NCBI GenBank assembly: GCA_021802305.1
Contig: JAKAAD010000041.1
Coordinates: forward strand, 1-8,398
From: a bacterium
GTDB taxonomy: Bacteria > Chlamydiota > Chlamydiia > Chlamydiales > Rhabdochlamydiaceae
Reading direction: 5' to 3'
DNA: 8,398 nucleotides
The notes below the pieces were generated by a model. That model was not told the origin of the DNA. It did no database searches and saw nothing but the letters and a program-made list of their open reading frames with translations. This document shows, one piece after another, positions 1-6,005 of this stretch. Both the position numbers and the translations under genes were made by a program. Within the stretch, counting starts at the first letter, position 1; each line of letters begins with the position of its first letter.

Positions 1-27
1 AGTAGAGCGATGGGGCAATTCAGGTAG
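1..27. repeat. 27-bp exact direct repeat, copy 1 (window edge)
   Basis: Bases 1-27 are identical and in the same orientation to bases 1746-1772, and the two copies diverge at the next base (g against c). The match may continue beyond the left edge. Here the sequence supplies the last nine visible codons of the F-box-like partial gene; in the other copy it lies in the OTU domain in a different frame. An exact 27-base match in 8 kb is not expected by chance. Confidence 0.9.
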
Positions 28-177
28 GAAGGGAACAATATGCTCGCGCAGCAATTCTTCCGGTAGTGAGATCGAAGGCGATGAGACAGAGTTCGTTTCT
101 GGATTTGATGGTTCTTGCATTGACGCACTTATTTTTACATTGCGATAAATAGAGTCACTATTGAGAAAAGTAGTCAT
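1..177 (-). CDS. Partial protein with F-box-like N-terminus (5' end only)
   Basis: An open frame of 59 codons starts at ATG 177-175 and runs off the left edge. The start lies 5 nt after the stop of the upstream 49-codon ORF, with a weak AAGG 11 nt before it, so translational coupling is likely. A second in-frame ATG is at 120-118. After a Ser/Asn/Pro-rich leader of about 35 residues comes LPEELLREHIVPFL (residues 38-51), which follows the LPxE(I/L)LxxIxxxL pattern that opens F-box domains. F-box proteins recruit substrates to host SCF ubiquitin ligases and are abundant in environmental chlamydiae. The motif is one residue longer than the usual spacing, and the rest of the domain is outside the window, so the assignment is tentative. 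The last nine codons (bases 27-1) are identical to DNA inside the OTU gene but read in another frame, so this end could be an assembly artefact. Confidence 0.45.
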   Translation of the reverse strand, partial: MTTFLNSDSIYRNVKISASMQEPSNPETNSVSSPSISLPEELLREHIVPFLPELPHRST

Positions 178-182
178 GAAAG

Positions 183-332
183 TTATTGCCTTAATGATGG
201 GTGTTCTATACTGTCCCCTTCTTGGAGGTAAAAATCATGCAGATTTGGATTCTGCCAGTTTGGCGAGCGCAAATCATTCAGAAGGAATTGGAGATCTTTT
301 CTTGAATGATTGTAGCAGCATGGGGGGGCCAT
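183..332 (-). CDS. Small ORF (49 aa), function unknown, start fused to upstream stop
   Basis: The ATG (332-330) directly abuts the TAA of the 414-residue protein gene (335-333), and the stop TAA (185-183) is 5 nt before the next start. AAGGAG at 347-342 lies 9 nt before the ATG and is a good ribosome-binding site. The product begins MAPPCCYNHS and is hydrophilic, with no signal peptide or membrane segment and no family I recognise. The frame is the same as that of the upstream 414-residue gene, so it could instead be its C-terminal end cut off by a nonsense codon, or reached by readthrough. A C7 run starts at codon 2. Tight packing on both sides and the ribosome-binding site favour a real coding segment, but 49 open codons can also arise by chance. 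Confidence 0.45.
   Translation of the reverse strand: MAPPCCYNHSRKDLQFLLNDLRSPNWQNPNLHDFYLQEGDSIEHPSLRQ
322..328. repeat. Homopolymer tract, C7 on the coding strand
   Basis: Seven consecutive G on the plus strand read as C7 on the minus strand, immediately after the ATGG of the 49-codon ORF. Gain of one base would stop translation after 19 codons and loss of one base after 17 codons. Such tracts can act as phase-variation switches, although seven bases is short for frequent slippage. Confidence 0.5.
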
Positions 333-1577
333 TTACGTGCACTCCTTGAAAAAATCTTCGTTGATCAAATTGTTTCTATATAAATGATTAACATATTCCA
401 AAGATGCATCTAAAGCATGCGATAACTCTACACCCCCAGACAAGGGAAGCAATCTTGTCCGTGTACACTCTTTTGTGCTTTTCAGGCATTCATTTATTTC
501 GAATGTGCTTTTCCGATGAGTGTAGTGACATGCACGTAGAATATCATAGAGCGAAGTGTCGCCGCGTAGTTGTACATTGAAAGCAACGAAGGGGTTGTTG
601 CTTTCTTTTGCTCTTAGAATATTTTGTTCAATCGCAAAGAAGGCCTCGGTTGGATAATTCTCTTTTGGCTTACCGGAAATGGAAATGTTGTTCAATGCAT
701 TTTTGAACTTCTCGGTAGGGCTAGAGCCCCAAAGCGTAAGCGAAAGAAAATTTGTCAATCTCATGGAGGGAAGAAGTTGTGATTGAAATTTTGATATCTC
801 CTTATACTTTGTAAGATTCTCCTCATCTAATGATTTCTCTGCCACTTTCTTTCGAAGAGCGTCAAGCGTCTCGAATAGCCATTTACTATCCGTTTCTTGA
901 TGATAGGTGAGTAACCAGCCGTTTTGTCCAATCCGTCTCAAATGCTGTTTTATGAGATAGGATATTAAGATTGTTGATTTATCCGTGCAAAAAATGGGTC
1001 CCTGCACCAGTGACAATAACACAATTGGAAAAAAAAGAGAGCCAAGGGCGTAATAGGCACTAGGTAGGAACTCCATCTTTCGCAACTTTGTGGTTTGCAA
1101 ATAACTGGAGCGAAATTGAATGACACATATGCCTGTAGCAATAGCTAAAGAGAGAGCGGCTATGGTGTATAAGAGGTCTGTAACCAAAGAGTGAATGTGC
1201 TTATTAAAATAGGGCTGCTTTTCACCTGTTCGAATCCATTGAACGAAATAATACATCCCATGGCTTGCATGCCAAATGCACCCCAGTGGGGGCATAAAAA
1301 GCTTTATTCCCATGTAAGCAAGAGCTACCAAGGGCTTGGAGCTGGATTTCTCGGCAATGTACCAGTCCCAGGTATCAAGATTAGAGTATTGAGTAATGTT
1401 CGACGCTATGAAGGACTTCTTGACAGATCCTAGATCATCAATCCTTTTAAGGGAAAGTTGTGAGCGGCTCAAAATCCAAAGTTCTGCGATTTCACTAAAT
1501 GAAGATTGTTTCCATGCATCTGGCAGAGTGGAGAACTTAGGATAGTAGAAGGAGTCTATGCTCATGGTTGTGATCAA
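333..1577 (-). CDS. Hypothetical multi-pass membrane protein (414 aa)
   Basis: I do not recognise the family. The frame opens with TTG at 1577, overlapping the OTU gene's stop (TTGA), with a distant AAGAGG about 11 nt upstream. ATG at 1565 (residue 5, MSIDSFYYPKF) is an equally good start, but has no ribosome-binding site. Hydrophobic stretches lie at about residues 83-112 (with breaks), 131-154 and 173-196, suggesting two to four membrane segments in the N-terminal half. The C-terminal 220 residues are hydrophilic, mostly helical in character, and contain several cysteines (350, 364, 371, 413). The N-terminal 80 residues are soluble and aromatic-rich with no signal peptide. The overlap with the OTU gene implies coupled translation, so a membrane partner of the OTU protein or an inclusion-membrane-type effector is plausible. 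That role is inferred from context only. Confidence 0.85.
   Translation of the reverse strand: MITTMSIDSFYYPKFSTLPDAWKQSSFSEIAELWILSRSQLSLKRIDDLGSVKKSFIASNITQYSNLDTWDWYIAEKSSSKPLVALAYMGIKLFMPPLGCIWHASHGMYYFVQWIRTGEKQPYFNKHIHSLVTDLLYTIAALSLAIATGICVIQFRSSYLQTTKLRKMEFLPSAYYALGSLFFPIVLLSLVQGPIFCTDKSTILISYLIKQHLRRIGQNGWLLTYHQETDSKWLFETLDALRKKVAEKSLDEENLTKYKEISKFQSQLLPSMRLTNFLSLTLWGSSPTEKFKNALNNISISGKPKENYPTEAFFAIEQNILRAKESNNPFVAFNVQLRGDTSLYDILRACHYTHRKSTFEINECLKSTKECTRTRLLPLSGGVELSHALDASLEYVNHLYRNNLINEDFFKECT
342..347 (-). promoter_or_regulatory. Ribosome-binding site for the 49-codon ORF
   Basis: AAGGAG on the minus strand lies 9 nt before ATG 332, inside the last codons of the 414-residue gene. 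It is the main evidence that translation restarts after that gene's stop codon. Confidence 0.45.
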
Positions 1578-4500
1578 TAATGAGGTTGCCTCTTAATGTA
1601 GTTATAAATCTCCTCACTAGTGAGTCCTTTGATGGGGAAACAAGCTTCAAAGTGATTCTCATGGCTATGGTGTAGAAATATAGGAGTCATTCTTTCTACC
1701 CCATTTTTAATTGGATTGTACATTTTGGGTCGCACGCCAGGTGCGAGTAGAGCGATGGGGCAATTCAGGTAGCATGCAAGAGCTTTCAATTCTAATTCAG
1801 TGGCCCATACCTGTGGTGTCGCCATGCACTTCAAATATTCTGTCCAATTTGTAAAAGAGAGAAATTTTCTTCCATCTCCAATAAGCAATTGCTTGTTTTC
1901 GTAATCGGGGCCTTCGCAATACTCTTTTTCAGCGTTCTGCATATATTGGATCATTTCGTGTCTCAATTGCCGAGCATTACGCTTGTCGTTAGGCAATTGG
2001 ACGTCGTTAGGCAATTGGACTAGGACGTTATCAAATAAGCAATCTCCAACAGATTTTGTAAAATCTTCCGCTACGAGTCCATATTCAGTTGCAAGCCATC
2101 CGGTTTGCACGGAAAGCTTGTTCGCTAGAATTGAATGGGAAACTGCGTATTCTTCCCTTGAAGCAAGATAGAACTTTTCTTGCATTGCCCATTCGATGAT
2201 GTTGCGAACGACGCGCACTCTTTCGCCATCGGAACGCATATAGGGCAATAATTGATAGTATAACTCTTGCAATTCTTGTGGATCAGATGGAAGCGTGCGC
2301 AAGACACTATTCGCATATACAAAAAGCCGCTCATCGGAAGGCCCATCTTTTCCTACATCGAATGTATTCGATTGCTCCAAGAGAATCTTGTTCCATGTGT
2401 TTTCTCCAATCATCAAGCAGAGCGGTCGATTTTCCAGTTTGAGTGAAGGATTTTTTTCCGCGTTGCGCAATTGTGTAAAGACTTGTCTTTTCGCGTTATG
2501 CATATCTTGTAGGCTGCGTCGGAGTATCGAACAATAGCTAGAGAAATGTTCCCTTGCCTTTTGCAGGTCCTTTGTGTTCTGCATGTTGTAAAGGAGATCA
2601 ATAAGGTACTCTCGTATCGAGTATACGATCATTTTTATTTCAAGAACGGAGAGCATAAAGGGCTTTGTTGATTCAATTGGATCCATCAATATTGGATCAG
2701 TTTTATAAAGAAGGCTTTCGAGATCTACTCGTATCGCTTCATTGAGGACATAGTCGGCTACTTTAAAGATGCCAGTTCTGGGATCGTATTTTCGGGAATT
2801 TTCATAAAATTTATAGGCTTCCAGCGCACCTAATTTGGCCACTTCAGAACTTTTCTCGAAGTACCCTGCGAACCGTGAAAGCTCTGAACGCCAATTCTTT
2901 ATAGCGGTTTCTTTACTTTCAATCGCGTTTTTGGTGCTATTGTGTTCTTTTTCAAGTTCTTTTTTGAGCTCAGTGTGCTGTTGAATTCTTTCTTCTTCGC
3001 GGTTTTGTTTTTCTTTGAGCTTTTCGATCGCAATAGAGGTTTGTCGGATATTCTCTTCCGTCTTTCCAAATTCCTCACTAGATCGATACTTCCTGAGGCT
3101 TGCAAAGTATGGATGATTTTTTTCATCTTCAAGCCAATGCGTATCGGCATTCTGATGGTATCCAATAAAACGCTTCTCGTTGATCCAATCTTTGATGGCT
3201 CGAGATTTTCGTTGGCTCTCATGGAAGCCCGACCCATGGATCAACGTAATGATCCGTCCATCGGTTGTCTTTATATAAGTGTGTTCGGGATGTCCACCTG
3301 GCGTATAGCTTGCTTTCTCTCCTATAAGATTTCCATCCTGATCACAGATATGCCATATCTCTGGGAAATGTTGCTGCAATGCATGAAAAATTACAGATCG
3401 CATTGATTTTTCTTCCGAGCCATAAGGAATGACGCGTCCTCGGAATTCTTCTTCAGGGTTTCTCCCTGGCTTTAAATAGTTCTCTATCGCTTTTACACAC
3501 GTTTTAGGAACAAGGCAAATGGATTTTTCTGAAAATCTGTGTGGACCAAAGGCAAATGTATCATACGGAGCCACATCAAATGCTTTGTGATGCGGACTAT
3601 CCTCAAAAGCGGATAATGGTTCTAAGAATGCAATCTTTGCATTTTCCCAACTATGTTTTGGGGTACGATCTTCTTTAAGACCTCCATTTGCTTGGACAAG
3701 TTGGTTCCATGCCCAGTGGATATGCGGTCTGGATACCAATTTGTCGAGAAACTCTTTGTTTTCAAAGTCCAAATGGGATCCTATGGTTCCATTAGCAGTG
3801 ATCATTCCATTGACTTTGCTTTCGGGATTTCCTTTTATAAGATAAATCAATTGTTGCTGCTCATCCAAGTCACACATGACTCCGACGAGATGATCAGGGG
3901 CAGTCGTATTACTTAATGCATGGACGAGCACGACGTGGGGAATAAGCTCTTTAAGCGTGCAGTCGTTCTCTGCAAAAGTAATGTTCGAAGCTGCTAGTAC
4001 CTTGATGAGGTTTTGAATCAATCTATCGAAGCTCCGTTGTACGTGTTGGATCGCTGCTTGCGGCTCTTGAGATAGGTTTACCTGTTGCTGGCGTTGCATA
4101 TCCTGTGCTGCTGCAATGGTTATTTGTGTTTGATGTGCGATTTGTTGGTAACAATGAAGAGACTCTTTTGCTTTTTGCAATTCTGATTGCATTTGATTGA
4201 GATGCGATTGTTGTGCTGCAAGCTCGTGCTCTTTTTGCTGTACATGCGATTGAATTTCTCGTTGTTTTTCCGAAAACGTGGCTCGTTCTGTTTGAATGGT
4301 TATTTTTCTTGAACTCAGGGTCTTGTTTTTTTTGTATTCGATTTTTCCACCTTGCATGTATGCATCGCGGATCTTGCCGGGGTCTTTGGTTTTGTGCCCA
4401 TTGACTTTTACCTTGTACCCTCGTTTGAGGTAGCCTTGAATCTCTGCGTCGATGGTAGAGACACATTGATCATGCGTTTGTTGGATTGTGTGGGCAACTT

Positions 4501-5227
4501 GGGTTGCATTTTTTAGTTGTTGCTCAGTAGAATGGACGTTGTTTTGCGCTTCATGCACTGCTGTTTGACATTGATCTACAACTTTTTCTGTTTCGTGACA
4601 TGCGTTTTTGGCTTCGAGATGTTCTTTTTCTTTTAGCTCTACTTGGTTTTTTAATTGGTTCGTTGCCTCAGTGTTTCGCGTTTCTTCGATAGCAGAGATC
4701 GATCCATAAATCAAAGCTGATAACATTGCTGATGCAAGTACTTCTTTCGAATAGTGTATAGCTCGGGTGGTTAGATCTTTGTTTTCCTGAAGTGGGTCCG
4801 GTTTTTGTGGTACATCGTCAGTTGGAGAATGTTCACCTGTGCCTGAGGCAAGTCTGGGGTGATCGGATCTTCCGGAAAAATTTTCCACTATTTTCCTTGT
4901 CACACTGAGTATTGCATTTGCATTTTCATATGCGTCTACGATGAGTCTATTGACAACCGAGCTTGAAAAACTTTCTGTGATCTTTTTTATCATCGCTTTG
5001 ATTATTGCTGTCTGATCGGTGACTCTCTCTGGGAGTAGATAGGCGATTCGTGCACTTGCAAAGACTCCACCCTCGTTTCCCGCGATCTCAACGAAGAACT
5101 TCAGCACGCTGTTCAAGACTTTGTTATCTCGTTCTTTTTGTGCATCCCCGAGTGGTACTCTAAAAATCAGATGTTCACACAAAAATTGCACGATGGAATG
5201 TACCGCTTTGGAGAGTACTGTGGTCAA
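1574..5227 (-). CDS. Large coiled-coil protein with C-terminal OTU-type cysteine protease domain (putative deubiquitinase effector)
   Basis: The 1217-residue product has these parts in order. Residues 1-155 are a helical N-terminus. A single hydrophobic helix spans about 163-180. Coiled coils lie at about 185-265 and 310-395, separated by a Lys/Gly-rich insert. A globular region (about 420-720) matches no family I know. A third coiled coil covers about 722-778, and a helical region leads to the OTU domain (about 1045-1200). The OTU signature is GDCLFDN with the nucleophile Cys1063, and NHFE with the general base His1192. OTU proteases cleave ubiquitin or ubiquitin-like chains, and the chlamydial ChlaOTU effector is a known example of the fold. 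The usual Asp two residues before the G/N-D-C core is not present (SVGDC). The start is TTG at 5227, in frame and preceded by a TAG. The strong ribosome-binding site upstream instead serves a three-codon ORF, so the start is uncertain. The protein is probably secreted into the host or held in a membrane, but no secretion signal can be proved from sequence alone. Confidence 0.88.
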   Translation of the reverse strand: MTTVLSKAVHSIVQFLCEHLIFRVPLGDAQKERDNKVLNSVLKFFVEIAGNEGGVFASARIAYLLPERVTDQTAIIKAMIKKITESFSSSVVNRLIVDAYENANAILSVTRKIVENFSGRSDHPRLASGTGEHSPTDDVPQKPDPLQENKDLTTRAIHYSKEVLASAMLSALIYGSISAIEETRNTEATNQLKNQVELKEKEHLEAKNACHETEKVVDQCQTAVHEAQNNVHSTEQQLKNATQVAHTIQQTHDQCVSTIDAEIQGYLKRGYKVKVNGHKTKDPGKIRDAYMQGGKIEYKKNKTLSSRKITIQTERATFSEKQREIQSHVQQKEHELAAQQSHLNQMQSELQKAKESLHCYQQIAHQTQITIAAAQDMQRQQQVNLSQEPQAAIQHVQRSFDRLIQNLIKVLAASNITFAENDCTLKELIPHVVLVHALSNTTAPDHLVGVMCDLDEQQQLIYLIKGNPESKVNGMITANGTIGSHLDFENKEFLDKLVSRPHIHWAWNQLVQANGGLKEDRTPKHSWENAKIAFLEPLSAFEDSPHHKAFDVAPYDTFAFGPHRFSEKSICLVPKTCVKAIENYLKPGRNPEEEFRGRVIPYGSEEKSMRSVIFHALQQHFPEIWHICDQDGNLIGEKASYTPGGHPEHTYIKTTDGRIITLIHGSGFHESQRKSRAIKDWINEKRFIGYHQNADTHWLEDEKNHPYFASLRKYRSSEEFGKTEENIRQTSIAIEKLKEKQNREEERIQQHTELKKELEKEHNSTKNAIESKETAIKNWRSELSRFAGYFEKSSEVAKLGALEAYKFYENSRKYDPRTGIFKVADYVLNEAIRVDLESLLYKTDPILMDPIESTKPFMLSVLEIKMIVYSIREYLIDLLYNMQNTKDLQKAREHFSSYCSILRRSLQDMHNAKRQVFTQLRNAEKNPSLKLENRPLCLMIGENTWNKILLEQSNTFDVGKDGPSDERLFVYANSVLRTLPSDPQELQELYYQLLPYMRSDGERVRVVRNIIEWAMQEKFYLASREEYAVSHSILANKLSVQTGWLATEYGLVAEDFTKSVGDCLFDNVLVQLPNDVQLPNDKRNARQLRHEMIQYMQNAEKEYCEGPDYENKQLLIGDGRKFLSFTNWTEYLKCMATPQVWATELELKALACYLNCPIALLAPGVRPKMYNPIKNGVERMTPIFLHHSHENHFEACFPIKGLTSEEIYNYIKRQPHY
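1746..1772. repeat. 27-bp exact direct repeat, copy 2 (inside OTU domain)
   Basis: This copy encodes YLNCPIALL (from residue 1153) of the OTU domain, between the catalytic Cys and His. It matches bases 1-27 exactly. The sequence fits OTU domain structure well here, so this is probably the original copy. Confidence 0.9.
1985..2020. repeat. 18-bp perfect tandem duplication, two copies
   Basis: The unit gtcgttaggcaattggac occurs at 1985-2002 and 2003-2020. On the coding strand it encodes VQLPND twice (residues 1070-1075 and 1076-1081), starting seven residues after the catalytic Cys1063. It is in frame and has no mismatch, which suggests a recent duplication or a variable-number repeat. Confidence 0.95.
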
Positions 5228-5229
5228 TG

Positions 5230-5241
5230 CTATTTCAACAT
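5230..5241 (-). other. Three-codon ORF (ATG TTG AAA TAG) before the OTU gene
   Basis: The ATG at 5241-5239 sits 10 nt after a strong AAAGGAGG but closes after three codons, and its TAG ends two bases before the TTG start of the OTU gene. It may be a coupling leader that lets ribosomes terminate and restart on TTG. Alternatively it is the true start damaged by a one-base deletion: a fourth A in AAA would give MLKIALTTVLSK in frame with the long protein. Confidence 0.5.
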
Positions 5242-5248
5242 AGTAGGG

Positions 5249-5956
5249 CTACCTCCTTTCTTTCCATAACGAGCTCATTCCGCCCACGATGGCTCCAGTT
5301 GCGAAGTTAGAGATAGCCATAGAGGCGCATTCTTCACTTTTGTATGCAGGAGTTTTCGTAGCAATGGATTTTTCCTGTTGTTTTGGGTTGTGATCTTCAT
5401 TCGTACTGTATGCATATTGTGCACTTGCAAGTCCCGTGCTAATAAGTACACTGCTCGCTATCTTTGTCCATTGGTCAGGATTTCTGAATGCCGTAAGACC
5501 TATTCCCATGACAATGACAATTCCAGAGCAAATGTATGCGGTTGTTTTCCCGCCGCCCTTGAGGCCATAATCCCCAAAGCGAACTACAAGTTTATGATGG
5601 TGATGTTCAACGTGAATTTGATAGGGGGTGACTTTTTTCCATCGCATTTGAAGATAGGGGAGGATCCATGCTTGCTGTTCTTCTTGAGAGGTGCAATTGG
5701 AGAGAGTTTCAAGGAGCTCAGAAGGTACATTTTCGATCATGTATTCTGAGGTGGTATGTGAAATGCCGTGCTTGTCTTTGAGATGAAACATTGCTAAGCC
5801 CGCATGGCCATCGAGGCGAATCTGCCATTTTTGATGATTGGTGATGTAGCCGTGGCTCTCTTTAAAAAAAGAAATGAACCCGCTGGTACGTTGGGAGGGA
5901 GGAATGAAGAGCATTTGAGAGGGAAGGCCTGCTATTGACATTGACATAGCAAGCAT
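5249..5956 (-). CDS. Hypothetical membrane protein (235 aa), first gene of the OTU operon
   Basis: I do not recognise a family. Residues 1-135 are soluble and contain a run of four histidines (118-121). Hydrophobic segments follow at about 138-156 (preceded by a Gly/Lys-rich GLKGGGK), 165-182 and, more weakly, 211-230. The paired hydrophobic segments joined by a short loop recall the bilobed hydrophobic domain of chlamydial inclusion-membrane proteins, although sequence similarity is not claimed. The annotated ATG at 5956 overlaps the predicted promoter -10 box, so translation more likely begins at the in-frame ATG at 5947, 5941 or 5914; none has a clear ribosome-binding site. The stop codon lies 8 nt before the ATG of the mini-ORF, and the gene's last codons form the ribosome-binding site of the next gene. 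It is probably co-expressed with the OTU protein. Confidence 0.82.
   Translation of the reverse strand: MLAMSMSIAGLPSQMLFIPPSQRTSGFISFFKESHGYITNHQKWQIRLDGHAGLAMFHLKDKHGISHTTSEYMIENVPSELLETLSNCTSQEEQQAWILPYLQMRWKKVTPYQIHVEHHHHKLVVRFGDYGLKGGGKTTAYICSGIVIVMGIGLTAFRNPDQWTKIASSVLISTGLASAQYAYSTNEDHNPKQQEKSIATKTPAYKSEECASMAISNFATGAIVGGMSSLWKERR
5252..5259 (-). promoter_or_regulatory. Strong ribosome-binding site overlapping the end of the 235-aa gene
   Basis: AAAGGAGG on the minus strand is almost a full anti-16S match and sits in the last codons of the 235-residue gene, whose TAG stop follows immediately. It is 10 nt from ATG 5241 but 24 nt from the TTG at 5227 that opens the OTU frame, which makes the OTU start ambiguous. 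Confidence 0.75.
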
Positions 5957-5984
5957 GATATGGACTGCGCGCTACGGGTGTCAA
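5955..5984 (-). promoter_or_regulatory. Sigma-70-type promoter for the OTU operon
   Basis: On the minus strand a perfect TTGACA (5984-5979) is followed by an 18-nt spacer and TATCAT (5960-5955, five of six matches to TATAAT), preceded by an AT-rich stretch. Transcription would begin near 5948, downstream of the first ATG of the 235-residue gene. The position just after the stop of the 356-residue gene suggests that the operon has its own start. No terminator hairpin was seen between the two, so readthrough from mtaB is also possible. Confidence 0.6.
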
Positions 5985-6005
5985 TTAAAAATATGATAAA
6001 AATTA

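Noticed and set aside
161..349. Plus-strand 62-codon frame (TTG 161 or ATG 176) with a hydrophobic start like a signal peptide and an upstream TTGACG-18-GATAAA promoter look-alike at 120-149.
   Set aside because: It lies antisense to the 49-codon ORF and overlaps the start of the F-box-like gene, both of which fit the minus-strand operon spacing and have better-placed ribosome-binding context. Kept only as a low-probability alternative.
2899..3237. Lys/Arg-rich 112-codon minus-strand frame inside the OTU gene.
   Set aside because: It is a shifted-frame shadow of the coiled-coil and central region; its strongly basic low-complexity composition is what Glu/Lys-rich codons give in another frame.
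2942..3406. Phe-rich 154-codon plus-strand frame that looks like a membrane protein.
   Set aside because: It is the antisense of GAA/AAA-rich coiled-coil codons, which always read as Phe/Leu. No ribosome-binding site or promoter supports it.
4023..4466. 147-codon Arg/Ser/Thr-rich minus-strand frame.
   Set aside because: It is a shadow of the Gln-rich coiled coil in the OTU gene, with no start context.
5957..6005. Possible terminator between the 356-residue gene and the OTU operon, suggested by T-runs.
   Set aside because: No stem could be found before the T-rich stretch; it is better explained as the AT-rich upstream part of the promoter.
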